Position numbers and translations under genes: made by a program
Shown: one piece after another, positions 23,101-38,263 of the stretch
How the letters are laid out: each line of letters opens with the position of its first letter
Position numbering within the stretch: the stretch's first letter is position 1
Notes under the pieces: generated by a model
Told to the model about the DNA's origin: nothing
What the model saw: the letters and a program-made list of their open reading frames with translations, nothing else
The model's database searches: none
DNA from: Bolinopsis microptera
Lineage: Eukaryota; Ctenophora; Tentaculata; Lobata; Bolinopsidae
NCBI RefSeq assembly: GCF_026151205.1
Contig: NC_087073.1
Location: forward strand, 11,811,578 to 11,875,577
Direction of reading: 5' to 3'
DNA length: 64,000 nt

Positions 23101-25059
23101 ATCTGTCCGGGATTACTCCAGCTGGCCAGGATCACTCCAGCTGGCCGGGACCAATCCAGCTGTCCGGGATCACTCCAGCTGTCCGGGATCACTTAAGTTA
23201 ATCTGAAATATAGGCATTGGGATTATACTATAAATATCATCTATTTTTTTGAAGTTTATGAAGACAAAATTGTCTAGAACAATCTAGGAAATACAACGTT
23301 ACACTTCAGAGCTTAACCAACTCATACAAATCTCCTTACCTTTATACCTTTGATCTGCTTCGTCGAAACTCGACAGGCCATCAGAGTTGCTGACCACCCC
23401 AGAGAGCAGATGCCTCTCGATCGTTACGACAGTCCAGTATAGAATTGGAGTTCGGTGATGTGAAGCCCCGGGTTGGCGGTTTATCCGGCAAGGAAAGCAT
23501 GAATGCCGTCATATGATGCTTGAAGCCATCATGCTTTGAGACTGCACGTATGTGCCAAGATATACAGTTCCAGAGTCTGGGACCCATTACACTAAATGAT
23601 GTCTGATGAGCAGCTGAGCTTTTTGTATGGACAGCTGGAACCTTAGCCAGGGTACCCAATCGTGGGTTTACTGTGAACTCAGTAAAAGAAACTCAGTAAA
23701 AATAATAATTTATCTCAAACCAAGGCAGGATTCCGGCTGATAACTGCCACATAAAAATTCACTTTTTTAAATAAAGCATGATCGTTTGATGTGAAAGTTA
23801 AAATTATTTCAGATAACGAGAACATTTGATGTATCAAGCTGCAGCTACAGTGAAGCTTACAATACGTCCGCCTACTATGCTGACAATAGCAAATTGTCGG
23901 ACAAGTATGCAACTATGCTTATTTTGTTGATATTTTCTATAATTAGCTGAAGAGAGGCGTTGGAACTTGCACGATATAGTTTATAATTATGCTTGGTCGT
24001 AGATCTTTAACTCCCAATATTCGATACGATCACCATAATCAGAATTAATGCGGCTAAAAACTTGAATTCCGAAATCTAAGAACCCGTGATTTTAAATCTT
24101 CCTCTATTACAATAATACTACATAAGTTTTGTTTTGGCTCTCAATCGGTCACATCTGAAAACCGAATTTTGTAACGCGCGATTTGATCCTGAAGATAATG
24201 TACGCGCAGCACGTACGTTTATTGTGTTGTCACACCGTTTCAATCAAATTAAACACATCACTTGCAAATCTGGTCCATTTCTTCAACGTGTTGCGTGCTC
24301 GGACAAAAGCATAGTACAAAAAAAGCATAGTAATATGGTATTAACATCGCTCCAAATATCTACGTAGAAAAATCAATTGAAGTGTTATTTTTTTGATGTG
24401 CGATTTATCGTGATTATTTCTCATTATTATTTCTCTTATACAATGAGACGCAAAACGTTTATTTAAATTATTATTCAGCGAAGTTATGATAACGATTTTA
24501 ACACTTTTTCTTCAGTTACTCTGACCCTGATAACGAGCTCAACTCCCCCAAGAAGCCCTGTATCGGAGAAAGTCGTGACTCTTGGACCCTCACCTCTCGC
24601 TCCTCAGTTCACGACACTCTGCGGTGGTTACGCAACAACCGCTTCAACGGCCACATCAAAACATTCAACAACTTCTCCGGATTTGATCTGCTAAGACTGT
24701 CCCGGAACGATCTGACGGATCTGATCGGAGCTACGGACGGTATCAGGCTACACAACGCGCTGCAGAACAAAGCAGTAACTTCTAAACTGTGTCTGTACGT
24801 TATGCTGGAAGGTACACCCAACGCAGTGCACCAGGCTGTTTATCTGGAGAGTCTAACTTACCGGGAACTGGTTGGGAACATTTGTGGAGCCTTCAGTCTG
24901 GATCCCAACTCAGTGGGGGCTGTTCAGAAGAGTGGACCTAATGGGATTAATATCTGTGTAACAGACGAAGTAGTAAGACACTTGGAGAATGACACGTGTT
25001 TTAAGTGTTCTTTGTTACCGACTGACAGAGCTGAGTTGTTCATCATGGACCTGAGATGA
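17108..25059 (+). CDS. TFCP2/LSF-type transcription factor (Grainyhead/CP2 superfamily)
   Basis: Twelve coding exons with GT-AG introns and consistent phases: 17108-17190, 17399-17446, 17557-17613, 17646-17750, 17872-18013, 18202-18304, 18616-18722, 21686-21835, 22296-22364, 22482-22523, 23813-23904, 24516-25059; 1542 nt, 513 aa. The ATG lies just after a TTTTAG acceptor, so a 5' non-coding exon is likely. Residues ~98-290 form the CP2 DNA-binding domain (LTYFNKGQTYEM; VWNPAKVGSLFIKVHCLSGD; HSGEKGVPFLLSVDTY; LKIFQNKGAERKH, nearly the vertebrate 'KGADRK' site). Residues ~355-410 are the SAM-like domain (TFNNFSGFDLLRLSRNDL, then DGIRLHNAL), and the last ~95 residues are the C-terminal oligomerisation region (VYLESLTYRELVGNI). 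Family members bind DNA as dimers or tetramers in the nucleus. The SAM-like domain and 'DGIRL' separate it from true Grainyhead. The short third exon uses a weaker donor (TT|GTAGCA) and is the least certain. Length matches vertebrate TFCP2 (about 500 aa). Confidence 0.9.
19228..21032 (+). mobile_element. RTE-like LINE in TFCP2-like intron, sense orientation
   Basis: 1805 bp flanked by the 10-bp duplication ATATTGTATG (19218-19227 and 21033-21042). Two open frames are in the same phase. The first (to 19745) is the C-terminal part of an AP-type endonuclease: EGDMNARLG, KGQIDYILI, GSDHRVVV. The second, from 19746, is RT: NQNGFRPGRSTTSHILALR, FIDFKKAFDSV, GVLQGDTLAP, EFADDVALI, YGSETWTLT, then RMLRMALNVDWK. 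Normal linker and finger sequence between them is missing and a TAG separates them. The 3' UTR is only a few bases with AAGT-like repeats, which suits RTE-type LINEs. It is 5' truncated and dead. It lies between coding exons 7 and 8 (18722 and 21686). Confidence 0.87.
22660..23192 (+). repeat. 19-bp minisatellite in TFCP2-like intron
   Basis: About 28 imperfect copies of CTGTCCGGGATCACTCCAG, in the intron between 22523 and 23813. The main variant swaps CTGTCC for CTGGCC. Each junction makes CAGCTG, an E-box-like palindrome. The apparent ORFs here rotate frame with the 19-bp period and are not genes. Confidence 0.92.
23340..23700 (-). mobile_element. LINE 3' terminal fragment, antisense in TFCP2-like intron
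   Basis: The minus-strand frame 23659-23381 reads SFSVMGPRLWNCISWHIRAV, then FKHHMTAFMLSLPDKPPT. The 'GPxLWN-(S/L)P-xxIR ... FK-xxL-x-x-xLF' pattern is the extreme C-terminus of many CR1/Jockey-type LINEs. Nothing upstream of it survives, consistent with extreme 5' truncation. Confidence 0.75.
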
Positions 25060-27152
25060 AGTGAGTAGTGATAAGAATGTGTCTAATAACATGGCATACT
25101 GTTATCTACTATAGAACGAAGAGTTGAGGATTTGTGAATTAACAAATCGATATCAGTTAGTGGAAACTACAAGTGCGTGAAGTGATAACAGTCCTTCCGT
25201 TATGTTTGTGACCCTTATCATCGAATATTGCATTGCGGTTCTGTAATCAAATCTCCGTCATATTGGTGGAAACTGGAACCTCATTTTCTTAATCACCTAA
25301 ACACTTGAGATGTTAATTATTTCTAGAGAAAGTTTGAAAACGGACTAGATTAAGAGTGTAGTTTATTTATTTATACTACTACATTGTTCATCCGTGATTA
25401 AGTCACGAGTTTATATCAAGTGTTTTAGTGATCCGTTCAACTGTCAGGAGCATTTGTTGAAGGTTGAAATCTATCCGGGAGTATGTAGAATATAAGCTGG
25501 GAGAAGCTAAGTTACTTGGGAGCTTGTGGGAATTACTTAAAATGGGGGTGGGGGGTCTACTAGCCCGAAACTAAATGTTTTAATATTTACAGCATTCCAT
25601 GTTATAGAAAGATGAAGCTGCTTTCTATGTTGGAAGAATAATCGATTAAATTTTCCCTGTCTGGTATAAATAATATGGCATGAAGTAAACTTGAACAGCT
25701 GTTAATTTGAAATTAATTTTACTTGTATATTATATTTTCATGCAATGTTAATTTATTGTAAAAATTTATGATTTTAATTGTCTGCAGCACTTAATTACAC
25801 CTTACCAGTGTTCATTCTGCTCTACTCTATCCTATCACTTAGTCTCGTTGCCTGACGACATGCTGTGACCCAACTTTGCAAATGACAGAAAACTTAATCT
25901 TCTCATCTTCTAAAATAAATGCATGATACACATTATAACTATGCTTAGCTATTTGATGAGCCTTTAGATCTTTATTTTTAGATACAATGAAACGTCAACC
26001 GTCGGAGTAGCTATCTTCGGACCCAAAAATGATCGAACTACAAAAGTTATTATGGAAATTTGCAAAAGGTGCTGAAACTTGTAAAAATTATGGTAAAATT
26101 CCAGGGTGCCAGAATAGAATGGAACGTCTTAAAGACTGTCGCCGGACAGTTATAGATAGATGGCTCTCGAAGCTGTACCAGAAAGTCACTCTTTAGCGTG
26201 CTTGTGACAATGATGTTTCTCGGGTAAATAAGTTATCAAATCACATATATTTCAGCATCATCATTCATCATGCTATTCAAGAAAATTGAAATTAGAATAA
26301 AAACTGTCACCACTTCGAACCGTAGACCCACGCCCAAACTCTGCGCCTTACGCCACTCGAATTTAGAATCTTACTCAGGAAAATGGTCTAACTAACGGTT
26401 TCAATCTGGTTCAAGGATGAAAGTTTCACTGTAGATTAATCAGGAATTTCGATATCATCGCCTGGTCGGATGTACCATACCATAATCTCGCCATTTGAAG
26501 TCACATGCTCTTTATAATGCTATGGTATAATGCTCTACACTTAACACTATCTAAACGATCTATGTATATATCTATGTTTCATTGTGGGCAAAATAGTAAA
26601 GGGCTAGCTTAAAAGAGAGCCGTCTAAAATCAATTAAGGGGAAACAATCTGCAAGTCCTATTCGCCAAAATACTAACCTTTGAGGAGTCATAATCTCACA
26701 TCTATCTTGAATTAATTTTGTCACTTTAGTGGTAAATGGGAGTTTCATAGTACACAAAATGATCGGTACTGAATGTGGCTATAAATAATGGTATAATGTC
26801 TTAAATTAGTGCTTTTCTTTTATGCTCAAAATACTAAAATGGAAAATTTCTTCTAAATTAAAATTTTTGGAGTCTTAGCCAGAAGTAAATTTATTTTCCG
26901 AACTTTATATTAACATGATGACGAACGTGTCAAAAAAAGGCCAACCAAATAATATTATAGAATAAGTCTTTGCGTCCCCTCGTATTGGTAGAATGCTAAT
27001 TGTCGAGTAATAATGGAAAGTTTAATGGTTTTGTTATATGTATTGCAGTGAAACGAAAACATTTTTTAAACACAATTTTAGAGATTTACATATAATAATT
27101 ATGAATTTTAAAATTAGACTACAGAGCCTGTTCTTATTTGGTTACAAAGTTT
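25060..27152. other. Intergenic, nothing recognised
   Basis: 3' flank of the TFCP2-like gene and 3' flank of alpha-tubulin gene 1 (the two genes converge). AT-rich, no ORF with recognisable content, no obvious repeat. Confidence 0.5.
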
Positions 27153-29190
<2,038 letters not shown>

Positions 29191-29272
29191 GATTAAATTG
29201 GTAAATTAAAGTTGGAGCAACGTAGCCAAACTTATAAATAAAGGTGAATGGAAATTAGACGATATCGTGACT

Positions 29273-29280
29273 CTTTATAG
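29273..29280 (-). promoter_or_regulatory. TATA-like box of alpha-tubulin gene 1
   Basis: CTATAAAG on the minus strand, about 90 bp before the ATG. The same box (CTATAAAA), spacing and flanking CGATATCGTCTAATTTCCAT occur before tubulin gene 3. Confidence 0.6.
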
Positions 29281-29360
29281 CTATTATAGTTAATAGTTTC
29301 CATGGTATAGAGGCTGGTTTTAAATTTGAAAAACAAGCAAGTTCACTGAAAAGCTCCGTT

Positions 29361-29380
29361 ACTTTGACCTTTGCATGCTG
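29361..29380 (-). promoter_or_regulatory. Conserved upstream block with AAGGTCA
   Basis: GCATGCAAAGGTCAAAGTAA on the minus strand, conserved with 39236-39255 upstream of gene 3. AAGGTCA is a nuclear-receptor-type half site; conservation of the block is seen, and the factor is inference. Confidence 0.4.
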
Positions 29381-29577
29381 AAGCTCAAATTTGTCCAAGC
29401 ACCATCATGCATGCATTGTTAACGTATTCACAATTTTATGCTTGCAAGTGTCACGTGACGAAGTCTAACAAGTGCAGTTCGTTGGATCGAACTATGACAC
29501 AAACCTATGTCATGTATAAGAATCCGTTCCAGTTGTCTGCGTGTTAAAATCGTTATGGAGATGGAGTTTGACTAGCC

Positions 29578-29584
29578 TTTAAAA
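29578..29584 (+). promoter_or_regulatory. TATA-like element of alpha-tubulin gene 2
   Basis: TTTAAAA about 93 bp before the gene 2 ATG, the same distance as the clear TATA boxes of genes 1 and 3. The rest of this promoter is unlike theirs. Confidence 0.35.
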
Positions 29585-29670
29585 CAAAGTTGCTGGTCGG
29601 ATCTAAGCATTCTTTTGAAATTTCTACTTTGCTCTTGAACTTTTAAAACGTCTCCTTTATCTTAATCAAA

Positions 29671-31625
<1,955 letters not shown>

Positions 31626-31687
31626 GAACTTCTGAGCCACTATTTCTATAGCTTTTTTAAATCGTAGTATGAGTAAAATTGTTATGA

Positions 31688-31693
31688 ATTAAA
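31688..31693 (+). terminator. Candidate poly(A) signal of tubulin gene 2
   Basis: ATTAAA, 63 bp after the stop codon. Common variant of the eukaryotic polyadenylation hexamer; position only. Confidence 0.4.
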
Positions 31694-31850
31694 TATATGG
31701 TTGATTCGAATTAAGAAATGTTATTCGAAATTATGGTATTTTACTTTGTTTTTAAACAGTCATCATTGCCTCAAATTAGAAACTCTATGGAAAAATGGCT
31801 AAGAATTAAAAATATCAGTCAGACAGCACTAATCCATCACTCTGCACTTA

Positions 31851-32937
31851 GTCAGTTAGTCAGTTAGTCAGTTAGTCAGTTAGTCAGTTAGTCAGTTAGT
31901 CAGTTAGTCAGTTAGTCAGTTAGTCAGTTAGTCAGTTAGTCAGTTAGTCAGTTAGTCAGTTAGTCAGTTAGTCAGTTAGTCAGTTAGTCAGTTAGTCAGT
32001 TAGTCAGTTAGTCAGTTAGTCAGTTAGTCAGTTAGTCAGTTAGTCAGTTAGTCAGTTAGTCAGTTAGTCAGTTAGTCAGTTAGTCAGTTAGTCAGTTAGT
32101 CAGTTAGTCAGTTAGTCAGTTAGTCAGTTAGTCAGTTAGTCAGTTAGTCAGTTAGTCAGTTAGTCAGTTAGTCAGTTAGTCAGTTAGTCAGTTAGTCAGT
32201 TAGTCAGTTAGTCAGTTAGTCAGTTAGTCAGTTAGTCAGTTAGTCAGTTAGTCAGTTAGTCAGTTAGTCAGTTAGTCAGTTAGTCAGTTAGTCAGTTAGT
32301 CAGTTAGTCAGTTAGTCAGTTAGTCAGTTAGTCAGTTAGTCAGTTAGTCAGTTAGTCAGTTAGTCAGTTAGTCAGTTAGTCAGTTAGTCAGTTAGTCAGT
32401 TAGTCAGTTAGTCAGTTAGTCAGTTAGTCAGTTAGTCAGTTAGTCAGTTAGTCAGTTAGTCAGTTAGTCAGTTAGTCAGTTAGTCAGTTAGTCAGTTAGT
32501 CAGTTAGTCAGTTAGTCAGTTAGTCAGTTAGTCAGTTAGTCAGTTAGTCAGTTAGTCAGTTAGTCAGTTAGTCAGTTAGTCAGTTAGTCAGTTAGTCAGT
32601 TAGTCAGTTAGTCAGTTAGTCAGTTAGTCAGTTAGTCAGTTAGTCAGTTAGTCAGTTAGTCAGTTAGTCAGTTAGTCAGTTAGTCAGTTAGTCAGTTAGT
32701 CAGTTAGTCAGTTAGTCAGTTAGTCAGTTAGTCAGTTAGTCAGTTAGTCAGTTAGTCAGTTAGTCAGTTAGTCAGTTAGTCAGTTAGTCAGTTAGTCAGT
32801 TAGTCAGTTAGTCAGTTAGTCAGTTAGTCAGTTAGTCAGTTAGTCAGTTAGTCAGTTAGTCAGTTAGTCAGTTAGTCAGTTAGTCAGTTAGTCAGTTAGT
32901 CAGTTAGTCAGTTAGTCAGTTAGTCAGTTAGTCAGTT
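31851..32937 (+). repeat. Perfect 8-bp satellite (GTCAGTTA)n
   Basis: About 136 copies over 1087 bp with no visible deviation. It begins in CACTTAGTCAGTTAGTC and ends in GTCAGTTGAGC. It lies between tubulin gene 2 and the MITE at 33158. Confidence 0.97.
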
Positions 32938-33157
32938 GAGCTTTCCATTTTTTGACTATTCAGAATCTCTCCTAACAACGTTCTTAAAAATTGTTTTGAT
33001 CTTTGTCAGGGTGCAGTGCGAGAGATTAACAACATGGATTTTAAGTCAGTTTCTTGATGCCAGACTGAAGGAATGCATTTTGCTTACCTTTACCTAAAAG
33101 GTAAAGGTAAAGTTATAGAAACTCGTCCTGAACATCAAATAACTGCGTCTTCAATTA

Positions 33158-33278
33158 CCTTACTCGGGAATATTATGACTGGGATAAAGTGGTGGGTTTT
33201 GGAAAATTCCGCCATATTTTTCCCGGTCATTAATTTTCCCAGTCATAAATTAACCCGCTATAATATTCCCGAGTAAGG
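33158..33278. mobile_element. Palindromic MITE with TA target duplication
   Basis: 121 bp with inverted ends CCTTACTCGGGAATATTAT, flanked by TA (33156-33157 and 33279-33280). TA suggests a Tc1/mariner-type origin. Its body matches both ends of the larger element at 13270-14296. Confidence 0.85.
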
Positions 33279-33280
33279 TA

Positions 33281-34690
33281 TATCACATTTGACTTCCGTG
33301 GAACAACTTCCTTATTATTGAATTAAACTAAAGTCTCTGAAGTGAACGGTATTTATCTGGATCTCTCAATTCCCAAAAATCTAATCAGTAGAAACTGTTA
33401 TGGCCAAAAAAGCTAATTTTCTGCTGAGTGACTTGGAACGAATATTATGGATGTTATACGTAATATAATATTAATAATTCTAATATGAAATCGATTAAGA
33501 AATGGCTGGTAAAAGTTTCGTGTGTACCGCAATTAACCGTCAATAAACTTGTTTTGAACTCGGCTAATAGCATCTTATCGTTAAAATTTGGGCACAATAA
33601 TTTGAACCATCTTGATTGACTTTTGGACGAGAAACTTGCCAGGAAGTTTACTTTTGCGGCAATGGCAATGAAACATTTTTGAGCTTCTGAGACAATTCAA
33701 CAAAAAAATTCGGAAAATCGAGATATTTGTGTTTCTAAATGCTCCGACAATCAACCTAACTTTTTACTTATGATTCCAAATTCAATGTCGATAATCGGGA
33801 AGCTAAATTCGGTATACATGTTGTGTCTACAGTTGCTGCACCACATGTTGTGTTGTGGCTCCCAGTCAGATTTGGTCTCCAAAGAGGTAAGAAACCCTGC
33901 ATGGCTTGAAACAAACTGCCTTCGGTAATTGAACCTCTGTTATAGATAGATAGGGACTTTCAAGCCAGGTCAAAATCTGAGTCTCAGAGAGGAGTCCAGA
34001 AAAAGATTTCAAATACTTTAAAAGCTAAAAGCTAATGGAAATATTTAGCACCGAAATATTTAACCCAGCTCAAGAGTATCAACCTCGTAGTCACATTAAT
34101 TTCTTAATAATGAGGTGGACAGTTATATAATATATATCCTCCTACGCACAAACGGTTATGAGTTCTGGTTATAAGAACATAAATGAACATTTTAAAGATC
34201 TGATAAGTAGCCTGAAAAAAAGAAATACAGATACATAAACTAAAACAATTTCTTCCATCCTGCTCTATCAGAGGGTAAAATTCGTTAACTGTACAAATCA
34301 TCTGTATTTACAAATGGAATATTCCTATTACCTACATTTTATGATCCTGAGCAAGTTCGACTGGCCTACTCTACCATTTTAAGTACTCTGACTCTCTACT
34401 GCAAAGTGCAAGCTGTGAAGGTGAGTTGTTATCACTCCGAACCATACCGAGAGCTACCACGAAGTAACCATCATCAGCATATCGTCCAGTGTCTGACAAG
34501 AGCCTTCAATATGCAACTAGGATAGTCTCAAAAGGAGCTTTTTAAAAGAAACAATGTCCCTCTAGGCTTACATATAAACCGAATAAAACATCTTACCTGG
34601 GATATTAGAACATAGTTGGTTCGTGCGCACTTTACGAACTTTTAAAACACAACGCACGTTACTCACGAAACGACCTAAATTCACGCACTT
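33281..34690. other. Intergenic, nothing recognised
   Basis: AT-rich; no ORF with recognisable content and no clear repeat was found before the 14-bp satellite. Confidence 0.45.
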
Positions 34691-34692
34691 TT

Positions 34693-35841
34693 AGGTACTT
34701 TAGTATAGCCACCTTATTAATTATTATAGGGACCTTCGTATAGGTACCTTAGTATAGGTACCTTAGTATAGGGACCTTAGTATATGGACCTCAGTATAGG
34801 AACCTTAGTATAGGTACCTTATTATAGAGACCTTCGTATACTTATAGGGACCTTAGTATAGGTACCTTAGTATAGGGACCTTAGTATAGGGATCTTAGTA
34901 TAGGTACTTTAGTATAGGGACCTTAGTATAGGTACCTTAGTATAGGGACCTTAGTATAGGTACCTTATTATAGGGACCTTAGTATAGGGACCTTAGTATA
35001 GGGACCTTAGTATAGGGACCTTAGTATAGGTACCTTCGTATACTTATAGGGACCTTAGTATAGGTACCTTAGTATAGGTACCTTATTATAGGGACCTCAG
35101 TATAGGAACCTTAGTATAGGTACCTTATTATAGAGACCTTCGTATACTTATAGGGACCTTAGTATAGGTACCTTAGTATAGGGACCTTAGTATAGGGATC
35201 TTAGTATAGGTACTTTAGTATAGGGACCTTAGTATAGGTACCTTAGTATAGGGACCTTAGTATAGGTACCTTATTATAGGGACCTTAGTATAGGGACCTT
35301 AGTATAGGGACCTTAGTATAGGGACCTTAGTATAGGTACCTTAGTATAGGTACCTTATTATAGGGACCTTAGTATAGGGACCTTAGTATAGGGACCTTAT
35401 TATAGAGACCTTCGTATACTTATAGGGACCTTAGTATAGGTACCTTAGTATAGGTACCTTATTATAGGGACCTCAGTATAGGAACCTTAGTATAGGTACC
35501 TTATTATAGAGACCTTCGTATACTTATAGGGACCTTAGTATAGGTACCTTAGTATAGGGACCTTAGTATAGGGATCTTAGTATAGGTACTTTAGTATAGG
35601 GACCTTAGTATAGGTACCTTAGTATAGGGACCTTAGTATAGGTACCTTATTATAGGGACCTTAGTATAGGGACCTTAGTATAGGGACCTTAGTATAGGGA
35701 CCTTAGTATAGGTACCTTAGTATAGGTACCTTATTATAGGGACCTTAGTATAGGGACCTTAGTATAGGGACCTTATTATAGGGACCTTAGTATAGGGACC
35801 TTAGTATAGGGACCTTAGTATAGGTACCTTATTATAGGGAC
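34693..35841 (+). repeat. 14-bp satellite TAGGTACCTTAGTA with higher-order repeats
   Basis: About 80 copies of a 14-bp unit with GGTACC or GGGACC cores. A marker variant CTTCGTATACTTATAGGG recurs near 34831, 35034, 35138, 35410 and 35514, giving repeated spacings of about 307 and 376 bp and showing duplication of multi-unit blocks. Confidence 0.93.
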
Positions 35842-36934
35842 TTTTTACCAAATGAACTTATACAGTACACATACCATCAGCCAGAACATTCAAAATACAG
35901 TGTAGACTGTAGTATTTTACATCGTGTTGGTTCCTTTCGATCGTGGCCGATTGCAATCGGGTATTCTCAATGTTCATTTATTGTCCACTTACTATATAGT
36001 ATGTTTAAAAGTATTATATGACAAGTTAAGTCTTAAGAAGCTTATAAAGGTCGTTTTTATTGTTTATCCAAACCAGGCCTGCAAGATTTAAGGCAAACGC
36101 ACGTTAATTAATGAACGAAAAATCGACTCACGAACCAACTATGGTTAAGAAACTGTAATCCTAGAATCATCCCGGCGAGGAGAAGGATGGAATTTTGAGA
36201 AGAGGAAATGTTCGAACCTACAGCCAGGTCCAGGGACACAGTTCTGTGTCGTTGCATCACTCAACTAAAAGCATCTGACAGGAGACTAACTACCTTACGA
36301 GACATATTTAAATGGTACGAAAGTCGGTGGTTTTTCGAAAAAAAAGCCGTATCGAGTATCGACCCCACTCCGAGAAATTTTACCCTTAACCATAAATGTG
36401 TAATGGAGAGTCGGAGAAATGAAATACCTCGCACCGATTTCGTTTGCGCCAACCAGCCGCGCCCACACGACGTGCACGTGCAGATCTCGGAGAGAGTCTG
36501 TATACAATATAGATACGTATGGGCTTGTAACATAGCCATCTTTCATATTTGAGACTTGTTACTTAAATAATGTAACTATTGGACTAATCTGCCGCCACAA
36601 TCTAGAAAAATTCGAATGTTCGAGATCATGCCCATTTTTACATGTTGCAATAGGTCATTAAATGAGGCATATTATCTAAAAAATACTGCAAAACATATAT
36701 AAAATGGTGAAGTTATCAAGCATTTAAAAAATCTCATTAGCAAAATTGATGGGGTAATCAAGTGAATCCGGAATCGTGATCCCACCTGTAAATGTGATGA
36801 ACTGCTGTCGGACAGTTGTTTCTCACCCAATCTAGATCAAGTTACCTTGGGAAGATGATGAATCAAATCCAATAAAAAAGTGCTTAATCAGATACGAAAT
36901 TTATCTTACCCATAGCTTAGTTTTCTAGGTACTG

Positions 36935-37580
36935 TATTCAGAGTTCAGTTCAGAGATTTTATACTGTCGATAATCAGTCTTCTTTGGCCAGGATATTGGT
37001 CCTTCTTAGTAATAACAGGTAACTAGTAACGCTTGAGTAGAAGGTTTTTAAATTTCTGATTGGATAAATGAAATATCTTGACCTCTTATGACTTTCGTTG
37101 GGACTAGCATGTTTTAAAGCACTTTAGTGAAGATTACTCTTACGGTTACAACTTAAGTAATGACATCGTACTGTAAATATTACTTTACTATAAATTCCCG
37201 GTTTATAAGTATGATCACGTTTAGAAGTTTTAATGTATCTAAAGTTTCCTACTCTCTATATTGTATTATATGGTTGTAGATATTTGTGTCACTACAAAAC
37301 TTCAAAGTAAAAAATGCTAACATGACTCAAATCTTCGAACGACTCTCTATTACCTGGGCCCCATTCCATGTCTTCAACTAAACATTGTAGCCATTATATC
37401 TGTAATAAGTTCGATATCTACTTTCATAAGAGATATGATAGAATATGCCGGTACTTGCAACTAACTCTGTATGTACTGATTGAATACGTGGTTAATAACA
37501 CGTTCGTGAGATTGAACACGCACGTACAGTGACCAAACGTCAACAACCTTTCCAACCTCCACAGACTTGCAGCAAAACTG
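36935..37580 (+). repeat. Long direct repeat, left copy
   Basis: Starts ATTCAGAGTTCAGTTCAG and includes TTTGGCCAGGATATTGGTCC; matches 38264-39212 in the same order and orientation, ending near AAAACTGTG. The two copies differ by many small insertions and deletions. Confidence 0.75.
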
Positions 37581-37590
37581 TGTACACAGC

Positions 37591-38050
37591 AAAGTAGAAC
37601 ATGAAACGGAAAGCTTCCGATACTGATCTCCCTACGAAACACCTAATTGCTGACGCTGTTGGACCCCTCTCCTTCGAAGCCATGTCAAAACTCAGCAGGA
37701 ATCCCTCGCTAAGATGGCACGCACAGCTCGGACGAAGGCCATGAGGCATCCTGTTGCTCCCCGCTCTTTGGCTGACCTTGTCCTAACTCCTGACTACATC
37801 AGAACGAACTGTGGCGAAACTTTCCTTCTTTGGGATTCTACCTACTCAGCAGAGAGAAGAAGATCTTTCCTGTTCGGCACTGTGGAAAATATGGATCGTT
37901 TAGCTGAGGCCCCTCATCTTGTCATCGATGGTACCTTCAGCTGGTGACTATCCACGGACTCTATCCTGACGGCTGGAGAATTCCCCTTACATTCGGCTTA
38001 CTCCCCGTGGATTGGAGGAAGATGCAGCAACATGACCTAGCGAATGTGTA
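37591..38050 (+). pseudogene. MULE-type transposase fragment
   Basis: Frames read HLIADAVGPLSFEAMSKLSR, then (shifted) MARTARTKAMRHP, SLADLVLTPDYI, FLLWDSTYSAERRRSFLFGT, then HLVIDGTFS. After another shift: LVTIHGLYPDGWRIPLTFGLLPVDW. The 'F-x-GT-x-x-x-ML ... DGTF ... Y-x-(I/H)HG' order, with the DGTF Asp, is the beginning of a MULE/Mutator-type transposase core as found beside FLYWCH fingers. At least two frameshifts and a small deletion after DGTFS; the rest of the catalytic core is missing. Confidence 0.65.
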
Positions 38051-38051
38051 A

Positions 38052-38258
38052 AGTGCTTTGTCGCACTATAGTTCGTGTCGCACTACAGTCCAGGTAGCGC
38101 ACTGTAGTGCGACAGTGTCGGCCTTGAAAATTCTCTGTCGCACTAGGGTACGTGTCGCACTACGATCCAGGTAACGTACTCAACTGCGACATTGTCGATC
38201 TTGGAGGTTTCGCACTAGGGTACATGTCGCACTAGAGTACGTGTCGCAATACAGTACG
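38052..38258 (+). repeat. Short GTCGCACTA repeats
   Basis: Around nine spaced copies of GTCGCACTA or its complement (TAGTGCGAC) between the MULE fragment and the right direct repeat. Some pairs can form hairpins, for example near 38090-38111. Confidence 0.6.
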
Positions 38259-38263
38259 TGAAC

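Noticed and set aside
22604..23196. Apparent repeat-protein ORFs of 62-140 codons
   Set aside because: Frame rotates with the 19-bp minisatellite inside an intron; not a gene.
31850..32940. CRISPR array or telomere-like repeat
   Set aside because: There are no spacers, so not CRISPR; GTCAGTTA is not a known telomere unit and the array is internal.
36208..36552. 114-codon ORF
   Set aside because: No recognisable motif, overlapping open frames on the other strand, and repeats on both sides; probably chance.
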